A stretch of DNA of 64,000 nt from positions 744,001 through 808,000 of the forward strand of contig NZ_CP046566.1 of the NCBI RefSeq assembly GCF_009740285.1. The letters are read 5' to 3'. The stretch comes from Phnomibacter ginsenosidimutans. GTDB lineage: Bacteria; Bacteroidota; Bacteroidia; Chitinophagales; Chitinophagaceae. The notes beneath the pieces were generated by a model. It was given only the letters and a program-made list of their open reading frames with translations, was not told the origin of the DNA and did no database searches. A program made the translations under genes and the position numbers. Positions 11,244 to 20,672 of the stretch are shown piece by piece (position 1 is the first letter of the stretch; each line of letters starts with the position of its first letter).

Positions 11244-12678
11244 TTATTCAACATTCATTTTCCCTTTATTCAACCGCAGCGTTTTGGTAATGCAGGCAGG
11301 TTTGCTGTGTTGATAATGCGTAATAAAAATCAGCGTTTTGTTGCCGTGCAGGCAGAGGGCATCTATCCATTGTAGCATGTTGGCTTCCTGTGTTTCATCA
11401 AGTCCCTGACAAGGTTCATCCAGCACCAGCATGGGTGGGTTTTTAATCATGGCTCTGGCCAATAAGAGCAGCCGTTGCTCACCAGCCGAAAAGCTGCGCA
11501 ACCATTTGTGGGCACGATTGCTAAAGCCAAACAGCGCCAGCCATTGCTGCACCAATGCTTCTTGTGTTGGCGCTAGTTTTCTGAACAATCCAATGGTATC
11601 AAACAAGCCACTGGCGACGGTATCAAAAGCGGAAGCCGTGGTTTCAAAATACAAGTGCAATTCGGGCGATACAAAACCCATTTGTTTTTTGATGTCCCAA
11701 ATGGTTTCGCCCTTGCCGCGGCGTTTGCCATACAGGTAAATTTTGTTAGCATACACTTGCGGATGGTCGGCGGTGATGAGGCTGAGCAATGTGCTTTTGC
11801 CAGCACCATTAGGTCCGTACACCAACCAGCGTTCGCCATGCTGCACTGTCCAGTTGATGTGCTGCAATACCTGTTTGCCATCATAACTCACCTGCACGTT
11901 TTCCATGTGCAAAGCTTCCGGATGAAGATTGGTATTGTTATCTTTTGGTAACAGACTTTGCAGTTGTGCTAATTTCTCTTGTAAGTCATTTTGCAAAGTA
12001 ACCGGATGAAAATTTTGTAGAAATACATCTTTACTGCTGTAAACCGGCGTTGCTGTTTTACTTAATTGTAATACATGCGTGATGCATGCAGGCAAATCAT
12101 GGCCACTGCTGATGAGTACAATTGTTACGCCTTTGTTGGCCAATGTTTCCAGCATTTCTTGCAGGTGTTGGCGAGACGCCACGTCCAGTCCAATAAACGG
12201 CTCGATCCAGCACGAGCAAACCGGGTTGTTGTTGCAGGGCTTTTACCAGTTGCATCTTTTTGTGTTCACCATTGGAAAGATGCGTAAGTGGCTCATCCAA
12301 TACATGTGCTACAGACAACTGGTCTATATGCTGCAGTGTTGTGCTGTCTATATTGTCGAGCCATTCTCTGGCACTAAGTGCATCATCGGCATCGCAACTG
12401 TTGTAGCGTTGCTGATAATACATATCACTGGTATTGGATTTGTTTTTAAAATGGTGCATTTGCGACACAAACACCGGATGCTTCTCTGCAGCTAAGGCTT
12501 TGTGGCCGAAGTGCTGCAAGGCACCGCACATGGCTTGTCCCAGCATGGTTTTGCCACTGCCCGATGGGCCGGTGATGGCGAGGTGTTCTCCTGCCTTCAG
12601 ATTGAGGTCGAAGGCAGGTACAATGGTTTGCCCGTCCCGAACAATGGAAAATGAATGAAGTGATAACACAGCGGGCAT
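11244..12678 (-). pseudogene. ModF-like double ABC ATPase, frameshifted as sequenced
   Basis: This is a fusion of two ABC ATPase domains without membrane segments. Domain 1 has Walker A GPSGSGKT and signature LSNGEHKK. Domain 2 has Walker A GPNGAGKS, signature FSAGEQRL and Walker B MLVLDEPCQGLD. The frame breaks in the Walker B of domain 1, which reads LLVLDRAV then nonsense. Removing the G at 12204 (plus strand) gives LVLDEPFIGLDVASRQHL, a perfect Walker B and D-loop, and joins both halves into about 478 residues. The architecture matches ModF/PhrA-type proteins. A transport role is uncertain because no permease is nearby. The exactness of the repaired motif argues for a sequencing error. 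Confidence 0.85.
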
Positions 12679-12779
12679 AGTGCAGCAGAATTTATTGTCC
12701 GCAAAATTGCCGATTTCATGCTACAATTCTTTCTTTGCTGAACGGCATGTGTTGATGCCTGTACACAAACAATTGGATT

Positions 12780-13232
12780 ATGGCTCTTCGTTGGGAATTC
12801 AAAACATTTGATGCGCTGACTGCGGCAGAAGTTTATGCCTTGCTCAAATTGCGCAGTGAAGTGTTTGTAGTAGAACAAAACTGTGTGTTCTTAGACATGG
12901 ATGACAAGGATCAAATGTGTCATCACTTGCTTGGCTACAAAGGCAATCTGCTGGCGGCATACACCCGCATAGTACCAATGGGTGTTTCTTATCCTGATTA
13001 TCCTTCAATTGGCCGGGTGATAACTTCACCACAGGCAAGGGGCGAAGGTTTGGGTAAAATACTGATGGAAGAATCGATTCAACGTTTGTTTTCGTTGTAT
13101 GGCCATGTGCCCATTAAAATTGGTGCTCAGTTGTACCTCAAAAAATTCTACGAGTCGCTTGGCTTTGTGCAGTGTGGCGATGTGTATGATGAAGATGGCA
13201 TACCACATTTGCCCATGCTAAGATCTGTCTGA
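12780..13232 (+). CDS. elaA: ElaA-family GNAT acetyltransferase
   Basis: This 150-residue protein matches the ElaA type of GCN5-related N-acetyltransferase along its whole length. It begins with the WEFKTFDALTAAEVYALLKLR segment and continues FVVEQNC, DDKDQMCHHLLGY, IGRVITSPQARGEGLGK (acetyl-CoA loop with the Q/R-x-x-G-x-G pattern), IGAQLYLKKFYESLGF and the C-terminal DEDGIPHLPM. The acceptor substrate of this family is not known to me. It is divergent from the ABC protein and convergent with the DUF4230 gene. Confidence 0.92.
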   Translation: MALRWEFKTFDALTAAEVYALLKLRSEVFVVEQNCVFLDMDDKDQMCHHLLGYKGNLLAAYTRIVPMGVSYPDYPSIGRVITSPQARGEGLGKILMEESIQRLFSLYGHVPIKIGAQLYLKKFYESLGFVQCGDVYDEDGIPHLPMLRSV

Positions 13233-13248
13233 TCTATTTTATTCAGGT

Positions 13249-13842
13249 TTATTTGAACACACATTTCACGTGGTAGCCCAACGGTTGATAATACTGCGTC
13301 AATATCTGTTCGATGCGTTTTGTGGTTTGTTGTAAATAATTGGCATTGCCGGCCAGCTGATTTTTAGTGTCGCTGTACAATCGCTTCTGAAAGGCATTGA
13401 AATACTCATCTTCTTCAAACACCAGCAAACCTTTGCGGCTGCTGGTTTCCATGCGGTCCATGTGTAGCTCAAGACTTAGCAGCTGCGCCGCAGGCAACAA
13501 AATGGTTACAGTGCTGTCTGCTGCTTCAATGCGAATGCTATCGGAAAGTGCCACCCCATACTTGGCCGTATAAGGCACCATCACGGTAGCTGTATTTTCG
13601 GCGAATACATTTTTGATGCCACTCCAAAACCCACCGCTACTATCCGTATTGGTTGTTTTAAAAGTGCTGGTACCACTCACTTGTAAGCCGGCCAGTTCTA
13701 CAATGTTTTTTACAAATGCATAGTTGTTGATGAGCTTGGTGTCATTGGCTTTTGTACCCATGCTTTTGCCAATGGTGTACGCCACAATAGCGATGGCAGC
13801 CAACACAATCAATCCTAACACTTTACTGCTGAGTTGTTTCAT
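13249..13842 (-). CDS. DUF4230 domain-containing membrane-anchored protein
   Basis: It has 197 residues with an N-terminal membrane anchor (residues 8-26, LGLIVLAAIAIVAYTIG). The rest is a predicted extracytoplasmic domain of the DUF4230 type: strand-rich first half with VMVPYTAKYGVALSDS, then a helical C-terminal part (RLYSDTKNQLAGNANYLQQ). The function of DUF4230 is unknown. The 17-nt gap to the convergent elaA gene holds no terminator I can see. Confidence 0.8.
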   Translation of the reverse strand: MKQLSSKVLGLIVLAAIAIVAYTIGKSMGTKANDTKLINNYAFVKNIVELAGLQVSGTSTFKTTNTDSSGGFWSGIKNVFAENTATVMVPYTAKYGVALSDSIRIEAADSTVTILLPAAQLLSLELHMDRMETSSRKGLLVFEEDEYFNAFQKRLYSDTKNQLAGNANYLQQTTKRIEQILTQYYQPLGYHVKCVFK

Positions 13843-13910
13843 ACAGGGTATTTGTACTGCAAATTACCAGAAAACAAAATGGAGAAAGGAGGATACCCTC
13901 CAGGCCTTGG

Positions 13911-14684
13911 CTAGCTGTTGTGAGTATTGGCCAAAGAATGGTTAAATGAAGTGCTTGATTGTTTACTATGCCTTGCAATGGCAGTGCCTGCTACCGACAG
14001 TAAGTGATTGGCCAACTCCCGATGCCCGGCGGCAGTGAGTTGTAAACCTGAGGCAGTGAAGAAATCATTTTGCTTATGCGCCTTTGTTTGGAGCAAATCA
14101 TAGGCATCTATGTAAATGCCCCCTGTACTATCTACAGCTTTATGCAATGTGGAGTTGATACTATTGACATACAAGCGATGGACTGATGTAAGGTAACTGT
14201 GTACGGGTCCGAGAATAACAGGCAACACGTTGTGCTGCAGACACCAATGCACACAATGCGTGATATGTGTGTTGATGCGAGTAATGGCAGAATTGTGTTG
14301 CCCTGCTATTGTACCGGCAATACAATTTGCAGTACCAAGCCATTGATTCCACAAGGCCTGTATGCCTGTATGGCTGCTGTCACAACGGTTGCTGTATGTT
14401 GAAGAACCATCCTGAATGTTTGAAAACATGCTGCAAGCCTGAAACAACAGGCTGGGCCTGATTTGAATAATCAGTAAATGTTTTTGCGTTGCTGTAATGG
14501 CAATGGAAGCTACAATGTTGGGCAAAGCAGCGAAGCGGGAATAGCTATATAACTGCACCTCGCTTTGCACATTGTACTGTGCCATCAATTGCTCTTGAAT
14601 GTGCTGGTAGAACAACGACTCTTGTGGTGCGGAAGCTTGCAACAAACAGCCTCCGGCAATATGTAAACACAACTGTGCCGGCAT
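13911..14684 (-). CDS. Diverged SGNH-hydrolase-like protein, paralog 1
   Basis: The 257-residue protein begins MPAQLCLHIAGGCLLQ, a strand followed by GGC where SGNH/GDSL hydrolases have GDS. It shares LLIIQIRPSLLF, the loop LGPVHSYLTSVHRLYVNSIN and IYIDAYDLL with the neighbouring paralog, spaced as blocks of an SGNH fold. At the C-terminal block it reads FTASGLQLTAAGH, so the usual Asp-x-x-His dyad is not conserved, and it may be inactive or non-catalytic. It is the last gene of a set with paralog 2 and a CitE-like lyase. The fold assignment rests on pattern only; the function is unknown. Confidence 0.5.
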   Translation of the reverse strand: MPAQLCLHIAGGCLLQASAPQESLFYQHIQEQLMAQYNVQSEVQLYSYSRFAALPNIVASIAITATQKHLLIIQIRPSLLFQACSMFSNIQDGSSTYSNRCDSSHTGIQALWNQWLGTANCIAGTIAGQHNSAITRINTHITHCVHWCLQHNVLPVILGPVHSYLTSVHRLYVNSINSTLHKAVDSTGGIYIDAYDLLQTKAHKQNDFFTASGLQLTAAGHRELANHLLSVAGTAIARHSKQSSTSFNHSLANTHNS

Positions 14685-14893
14685 GGGAATCTGGTTTTGA
14701 TATCCTGCGGGTATTGCATGAAGGTGGTTGGAGAAAATAGTGGATTACATGCTATTTCAGACATGCAATGACAGGTGCGCTATGTGGGCGGAAAGCAAAG
14801 ACTGCAGGTATTTCGAAAATACAAGAAACACTTATGCTACACGATTGCTTGGCATATTCTTGAGGTTATACTACAACACAAGTAGAGTCTGCA

Positions 14894-15689
14894 CTACAGA
14901 CTCGTTAATGCATGAACCGTTTTTGATGATGAACGATAGAGTTCTTCGGCTAATACCGCATGACCTGCAGTACTGAGGTGGTAGTTGTCTTCAAGAAACA
15001 GTAATTCTCCGGCTGCTTTTTTGGCTTCCATTGCAGGAAAAACATCTATGTAGTGAATGCCTTTTTGCTGCAGGTATTGGCGCAGCAGTTTGTTTACAGC
15101 TTTGTATTGAATGCTAATCAGTTTGTTCTGATAACTATTGACACAACCAATCACCAACAATTGAATATGCTGTTGTGTACAACGATCAGCGGTTTGAATA
15201 AGCAAGTCAGCTATTTGACGGCTCCCCCTTGCGATGAAAGCCCGCCAGCATACCTGCAAGTGCATTGATAGTTGCCAGTATTTTTTGCAGCTTTCCTGTC
15301 ATGTGTACAGCACCCATTTCCTGGTCGCTGAGGTTCATTTCAGCAGAGCTGCTTACACCACTGCTTGCGCCTGTTATGTATGGATTCCATTGAAAAGGAA
15401 ACAGTCCTTTTTTCTTTGCAGGCACCAGCAGATTGCAGCGCCGGAAAATCAGTCCGGGCCTGAGTTGAATGATCAATACCTGCGGTACACCCGGAACTGG
15501 CGTAATGTTCTCAGCCTTGTATGGTAACGTGTCAAAATCATTGTGACCATCTAATCGTACAGTTGCCTGCAATCCAAACGCTTGTTGTAGTTGTGCTGTG
15601 TACTTTCGGTAAAACAAATTGGACAGGCCGAGGGCTTTTTGCCCCAGCATGCATCCTCCTATAATGTGAATGTTTAATTGCTGTGGCAT
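14894..15689 (-). pseudogene. SGNH-hydrolase-like protein, paralog 2, frameshifted as sequenced
   Basis: It starts MPQQLNIHIIGGCMLGQKAL, again with GGC in place of GDS, and has LIIQLRPGLIF, LLVIGCVNSYQNKL, IHYIDVFPAM and LEDNYHLSTAGHAVLAEEL. The last keeps the Asp-x-x-His dyad that paralog 1 lacks. The frame breaks at the CCCCC run 15224-15228; one base fewer gives FHRKGSRQIADLLIQ and a protein of about 264 residues. The start overlaps the end of the CitE-like gene by 16 nt, so the two are translationally linked. Cysteine at the position of the usual serine nucleophile is unusual. Confidence 0.55.
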
Positions 15690-16585
15690 TTGGCTATATA
15701 TTGTTTGGCTGCAAGGTATTCATGCGGTGGAATAAAAACATGATCATCTGTGATGCTGAAGCTGTACTGATGCGATTGGTATTGTGCAACCAACTGCTGT
15801 GCATGGTTAAGTTTATTCGCTTCCGGCAGTTGTTCTAACTGCAATGCAACTGTTCCGGCCGGGGTTTGCTGCACATTTTTCGATTGTCCGTTGGTGAGTG
15901 TTGAAATGCCCCATAAACCCTTGCTTATGCTGTGCAAATATTGGATGACAGCATTCAGCAATGCATAGTCCGTAAGCCGGTTTACCGGAGGATGTATATA
16001 AGTGAATCCTTCAGCTTCGAGGGCTTGCAGTAGCGGTTCTACTACCGCCCAAAATTCAGCATGCATTTGATTGGGCAAGGGGTAGTCGCCACAGCTGAGA
16101 AAGTAATCCCAATGCCCGAAATGGATTTTCGTGATTTGTAATGCTTTTGCCTTCGATAAAATATCGGAGAGGTTGTTGATGCCGGCTGCTGTTTCGAGCA
16201 ACACAATGAACTCTTGGCAAGCCACCTGTTGCAGGGCACTGTAATAGGCATCAACATCTGGAGCACTGTTTACTTTGGGTAAAACAAGGTGATTAAACTG
16301 CGAACTGATTTGTTGCAGACATGCAAGGTCTTTTTGGAACTCCGGGCCATCCACATGATTGATACGAATGCCCGCCAAGGTTTCGGGTGCTAAATCAGTC
16401 ATAATCTGAAGCAGCTTTTCTCTGGCTATTTTTCTGGAAGCCGTTGATTGTTCGGCGGCATCAGGAATTTCAAGACTATCTTCTAAATCGAGCACCGTCC
16501 TCACATTTCGCCTGTCATTTCTGCTCACAATATTGCGTATTGTTTGCAGCTCATTATTCATGGATAAATATTGGTATACCAGCAT
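15674..16585 (-). CDS. HpcH/HpaI aldolase / citrate-lyase beta-like protein
   Basis: The 303-residue protein has the CitE-type TIM-barrel signatures: VLDLEDSLE (Glu and Asp for the divalent metal and CoA pocket), RINHVDGPEF (substrate Arg), FIVLLETAAGINNL (metal Glu) and HFGHWDYFLSCGDYP, followed by GFTYIHPPVNRL. Family members cleave or form C-C bonds of CoA thioesters or 2-oxo acids such as malyl-CoA; the substrate here is unknown. It heads a three-gene unit with two SGNH-like proteins. No citrate lyase alpha or gamma subunit is nearby, so true citrate lyase is unlikely. An alternative start is the Met at 16561. Confidence 0.75.
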   Translation of the reverse strand: MLVYQYLSMNNELQTIRNIVSRNDRRNVRTVLDLEDSLEIPDAAEQSTASRKIAREKLLQIMTDLAPETLAGIRINHVDGPEFQKDLACLQQISSQFNHLVLPKVNSAPDVDAYYSALQQVACQEFIVLLETAAGINNLSDILSKAKALQITKIHFGHWDYFLSCGDYPLPNQMHAEFWAVVEPLLQALEAEGFTYIHPPVNRLTDYALLNAVIQYLHSISKGLWGISTLTNGQSKNVQQTPAGTVALQLEQLPEANKLNHAQQLVAQYQSHQYSFSITDDHVFIPPHEYLAAKQYIAKCHSN

Positions 16586-16739
16586 TGTCTTGTGTAGTTG
16601 ATGGCCATGCTTGTAGTATCATTTCTACAAAACCAGTTCATCAGACTGGCAATTTACATGATAGAAAATATACATGCAATGATGCTGGTCATAACGGTTC
16701 ATTTCTCAGTAAGGAATACAAAAAAACTCAATACAAAAA

Positions 16740-16768
16740 ATGGATGCTGCACATATCGCAGCATCCAT
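16740..16768 (-). terminator. Rho-independent terminator of uvrA
   Basis: A perfect 11-bp stem, ATGGATGCTGC / GCAGCATCCAT, with a 7-nt loop lies just downstream of the uvrA stop. On the minus strand the stem is followed by a run of T (A7 at 16734-16740 on the plus strand). Confidence 0.85.
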
Positions 16769-16801
16769 TTTCTATTAGAGTAACCCCAATCTTTACAAGC
16801 G

Positions 16802-19701
16802 TTACAGCTCAAGTTTCAAGTACTTACCGGTGTGGCTTTCTTTTACTTTTACCAGTTCTTCCGGCGTGCCTTCAAACAAGATGCGGCCACCACCACTGCC
16901 GCCTTCGGGACCGAGGTCAATGATGTGGTCTGCTACTTTAATCACATCCATGTTGTGCTCAATCACCAGCACCGTATTGCCCCGGTCTACCAGTTTGTTC
17001 AGTACATCCAGCAGCATTTTGATGTCTTGAAAATGCAGGCCGGTAGTGGGTTCATCCAGTATGTAAAATGTTTTGCCGGTATCTTTTTTGCCCAGCTCTG
17101 TGGCCAGTTTCACCCGCTGCGCTTCGCCACCACTCAGCGTGACGGCACTTTGCCCCAAGGTGATGTATCCAAGACCTACATCCTGCAACACTTTTATTTT
17201 TCTGTACAGCCAAGGCACAGCCTGAAAAAATTCTACGGCATCTTCCACGGTCATATCCAGCACATCGGCAATGCTCTTGCCTTTGTAACGTATCTCCAGC
17301 GTTTCGCGGTTGTAGCGTTTGCCCTGGCATTTTTCGCAGGGCACATACACGTCGGGCAAAAAGTTCATTTCAATCACCCGCATGCCGCCACCTTCACATA
17401 CATCGCAGCGGCCGCCTTTTACATTAAACGAAAAACGCCCCGGTTGATAGCCCCTGATTTTTGCTTCGGGCACACTGGCAAACAACTGGCGTATTTCGGT
17501 AAAGAAACCGCAGTAGGTGGCAGGGTTGCTGCGTGGTGTTCTACCAATGGGGCTCTGGTCTATTTCAATTACTTTATCAATATGCTCCAGCCCTTTGATG
17601 GCCTTGTAAGGCATCACACTCATACGGCTGGCTTTAAAAGAATGATTGCTCAGCAGCGGATACAAAGTATCGTTGATGAGGGTGCTCTTGCCACTGCCGC
17701 TTACGCCACTCACCACAATCATTTTACCCAGCGGCAGTTTCACCGATACGTTTTGCAACGTGTGTCCGCTGGCACCTTTTAGTTCAATGGTTTTGCCATT
17801 GCCTTTGCGCCGCTGTTCGGGCACAGGTATGGCTTGCTGACCACTCAAAAAGTCGGCGGTTTCGCTGCTGTTTTGCATCACCTCTTGCGGTGTGCCGCTT
17901 ACCACTACACGGCCACCATGCCGTCCGGCTTTCGGGCCAATGTCTACCAGAAAATCGCTGGCCAGCATGATGTCTTTATCATGCTCTACCACCAACACAC
18001 TGTTGCCAATATCCCGCAGGTGTTGCAATGCTGTTATCAGCCGGTGGTTGTCCCGCTGGTGCAAACCAATCGAAGGCTCGTCTAGTATGTAGGTGATGCC
18101 TTGTAACTGACTTCCGATTTGTGTAGCCAGCCGGATGCGTTGGCTTTCGCCGCCGCTCAGCGTTTTGGTAGGGCGGTTCAAAGTGAGATAGGTGAGGCCC
18201 ACATTAATCATGAACTGCAGGCGTTCCCGTATTTCTTTCAGCACATCTTTAGCAATGGCATTTTGCTTGTTGCTCAGTTGTGCTTCAATGCCATCAAACC
18301 ACAGGGCCAGTTTATCCAAATCAACATTGCTGAGTTCGGCAATGTTTTTGCCCGCTACTTTAAACCACAGGCTTTCTTTTTCAAACGGGCACCGTTGCAA
18401 GTAGGGCAGGTGTCGAGCTTCATGTAGCCTTCGGCCCAATCACGTATGCTATCACTGCTACTGCTGTTGAACCAACGCTTAATCATCGGCACCACACCTT
18501 CAAACACCGTGTCGTAATAGCCGCCGCTGTGCTTGGGTAAACCATCATCTTCAATCCCGATAGCTATCGGGACTACCAGCAATGAATCTTCATGCGCCGT
18601 TTCGCTGCCGTGCAGTATGATGTTCAGTTGTGCTTCCGTGAGTTCACCAACCGGTTTTTTCAAATTGATTTTGTGCTTCTTCGCCAGTGCTTCCACCTGT
18701 TTGTAAATCCATGCATCCCGCTGCTCACCCAGTGGTGCTATGCCACCTTCGGCAATGGGTATACTAGCATCGGGTATCACCGCTTCCATATCAATGGTGT
18801 ACACCGTGCCCAAGCCCTTGCAGTGCGGGCAGGCACCGTACGGACTGTTGAACGAAAACGAGTTGGGCGATGGTTCGTCGTAGCTGATGCCCGTGTCTTC
18901 ACACATCAGGCTTTTGCTGTATTGTGTTACTTTATCAGTATCGTTGTCCAGCACCTGCATCAGGCCCTTGCCTTGCTGCAGTGTTTTCTGCACACTCTGG
19001 CTCAGCCGCACTTTCATATCGGGCGTTACGGCCAGGCGGTCTATTACCAGTTCAATGTCGTGAATCTTGTAGCGGTCTACCTGCATCTTCGGCACCAGGT
19101 CTTTCACTTCGCCATCTACCCGCACTTTCAGATAGCCTTTTTTGCGCAGGTCTTCAAACAGCTCCCGGTAGTGCCCCTTGCGGCCACGCACTATCGGCGC
19201 CAGCAGGCTAATTTTTTTCTTGGCATACTTGCTGCTGATATTTTCTACAATTTCTTCTTCGCTAAACTTCACCATTTGCTTGCCCGTTTCGTAGCTGTAG
19301 GCATCGGCAGCACGGGCATACAACAGGCGCATGAAATCGTAAATCTCCGTGACCGTACCCACGGTACTACGTGGGTTTTTGTTGGTGGTTTTTTGCTCTA
19401 TCGAAATCACGGGGCTCAGGCCGGTAATCTTGTCTACATCGGGGCGTTCCATATCGCCCATAAATTGGCGGGCATAGGCGCTGAAGCTTTCCATGTAGCG
19501 GCGCTGGCCCTCGTTGTAAATGGTATCAAAAGCCAGCGACGATTTGCCGCTGCCACTCACCCCGGTAAATACCACCAGTTTGTTTTTGGGGATGCGCAGG
19601 TCAATGTTTTTGAGGTTGTGCTCCCGGGCACCTGCTATCTCAATCACGTCGTTGTTTGGCGCTGCCGCAGCAGCCGAGGGGGAAGTTTTTTTGCTGGCCA
19701 T
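16802..19701 (-). pseudogene. uvrA: Excinuclease ABC subunit A, frameshifted as sequenced
   Basis: UvrA recognises DNA damage in nucleotide excision repair. Both ATPase modules are visible: Walker [10 protein letters not shown] and GVSGSGKST, signatures [12 protein letters not shown] and [12 protein letters not shown], with zinc-binding [17 protein letters not shown] and [16 protein letters not shown]. The frame breaks at the T5 run 18377-18381 (plus strand). Restoring a sixth T gives [12 protein letters not shown] and a 966-residue protein, the family length. As sequenced, the two halves are 448 and 545 codons. UvrA is rarely lost, so an assembly error is likely. A perfect 18-bp palindrome lies inside the coding sequence. 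A candidate -7 element TACATTCG (19720-19713, minus strand) is 11 nt before the start. Confidence 0.95.
18555..18572. repeat. 18-bp perfect palindrome TCCCGATAGCTATCGGGA inside uvrA
   Basis: The palindrome is in frame and encodes the residues P-I-A-I-G between LLVV and IEDDG, in the insertion region before the break in uvrA. The sequence resembles short palindromes that are dispersed in many Bacteroidota genomes, where they usually sit between genes. Confidence 0.7.
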
Positions 19702-19797
19702 AGTTGGAGATGCGAATGTAAAACAACCTGCAGTAGTAAAGGTTGCAGAAAGTGAGTTTGAAAGTTTACAAGTTCACAAGTTCCAGGGTTCAATGCA

Positions 19798-19818
19798 GCC
19801 CTGAGCTTGTCGAAGGGC
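19798..19818. repeat. REP-like element GCCCTGAGCTTGTCGAAGGGC
   Basis: This imperfect palindrome has GCCCT/AGGGC arms and belongs to the widespread CCCTTCGACAAGCTCAGGG type of dispersed bacterial repeat. It lies in the uvrA upstream region. Confidence 0.6.
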
Positions 19819-19863
19819 AGTTCACAGGTTAAGACTGTTAGTGTCCTCTCTTCCTTATTTCTT

Positions 19864-19998
19864 TTTTCCCTTGGGGCTCTCATCACCAGTACAAAGCCCA
19901 GCACCCGTTCCGGTGCCTGTGGGCTTCGCTGCGCTACGGCCCCGACCGAAGCGTCGGGGCTACCCCGTCGGCCCAGGCAGCCCTTCAACAATTGTGCA
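19864..19998. repeat. Dispersed intergenic repeat, copy 1 (135 bp)
   Basis: The block starts TTTTCCCTTGGGGCTCTCAT and ends near ATTGTGCA. A second copy lies at 21826-21928. The two are nearly identical except that this copy carries 32 extra bases, which include the hairpin GCCCCGAC-N6-GTCGGGGC. The region 19702-20092 contains this repeat and the REP-like element and no convincing gene. The minus-strand frame through it reads through the repeat and looks spurious. Confidence 0.8.
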
Positions 19999-20092
19999 TG
20001 TCCGGGCAGCCTATAATCTATCAAGTAAACCTCGGTGGAAGTACTCCTAACACCAATCAACAACCAAGTATTTTCAGCCGTACTTTCGGTAT

Positions 20093-20230
20093 ATGCAAAA
20101 AATGATCAGGTTTTGGCAAACGCTCCACCCTTTTTTTAAATGGAGTATTGTATTGGTTGGCCTCTGGTTGTTGTTGATATTAGCAATGGAAGTTTTGCTG
20201 AGCTTTTTTGAGTTTCGCAAATTCGACTGA
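20093..20230 (+). CDS. Small single-pass membrane protein (45 aa)
   Basis: ATG at 20093 opens a 45-residue frame, MQKMIRFWQTLHPFFKWS followed by a hydrophobic helix of about 22 residues (IVLVGLWLLLILAMEVLL) and a short charged tail ending FRKFD. A TACTTTCG at 20081-20088 resembles the -7 element. That would place transcription start at or after the first ATG, so translation may begin at the second Met (20102). It has no recognisable family. Its composition is that of a genuine small inner-membrane protein, but proof is lacking. Confidence 0.45.
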   Translation: MQKMIRFWQTLHPFFKWSIVLVGLWLLLILAMEVLLSFFEFRKFD

Positions 20231-20245
20231 ACTTTACAAGGATGG

Positions 20246-20671
20246 TTACTTACTACTTGCTAGTATTTTCATCGACAGAAGCTGAACTGATATTTTGTCG
20301 CCAAAGACTCTAACGGCTTGTTCACATTCAAAGTCCACATAATAGTTGCCTTTTAGTTGCAGTATCATCTTTTTAACTGCTGAGGTTAATTGCCCTTTTG
20401 GTAATGGCAAGGTATATACGCCTTGCCCGCCAATACATACACCAGGTCCATAAAATGTTATAGTTGCCTTTTCTATAATTATCCATGATTTGTTTGTTGA
20501 AAGACTGTCTGCCTGCAGAATGGTACTTAACGGGATACTATCCCCAACAAATGGTTTGCCATCAATAAATAGAACCAGCTTCGGAGGATCGGGTATTGCC
20601 TGCGCCATGCTTTTTTCAATGAACAGGAATGCACTACCTATAATGATTAGTGCAAATGCAATAGCCTTCAT
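20246..20671 (-). CDS. Exported protein of 141 aa, possible GldM-like domain
   Basis: The N-terminus is a signal peptide (MKAIAFALIIIGSAFLFIEK, cleavage likely after SMAQA). The mature part of about 115 residues is strand-rich, with KLVLFIDGKPFVGDSIPL, ATITFYGPG and VKKMILQLKGNYYVDFE. The last resembles the final beta domain of gliding protein GldM in general pattern. It begins one nt after the stop of the preceding gene, so the two are co-translated. The GldM relation is weak and based on pattern only. Confidence 0.45.
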   Translation of the reverse strand: MKAIAFALIIIGSAFLFIEKSMAQAIPDPPKLVLFIDGKPFVGDSIPLSTILQADSLSTNKSWIIIEKATITFYGPGVCIGGQGVYTLPLPKGQLTSAVKKMILQLKGNYYVDFECEQAVRVFGDKISVQLLSMKILASSK

Positions 20672-20672
20672 A

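Noticed and set aside
15674-16585. True citrate lyase beta subunit
   Set aside because: No alpha, gamma or ligase genes are nearby, so only the broader HpcH/HpaI family can be claimed.
16832-17782. 316-codon plus-strand frame opposite uvrA (also 18592-19755, 387 codons)
   Set aside because: Both are antisense to UvrA motifs and show the Tyr/Phe/His-rich composition of shadow frames.
18355-18439. Programmed frameshifting or transcriptional slippage to explain uvrA and the other broken frames
   Set aside because: The same kind of break occurs in twelve unrelated genes, at different contexts, with no common stimulator structure; sequencing error explains all.
19644-20063. 139-codon minus-strand frame across the uvrA start and the repeat
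   Set aside because: It reads through the dispersed repeat and REP-like element and overlaps the uvrA start; typical of a spurious frame in repeats.
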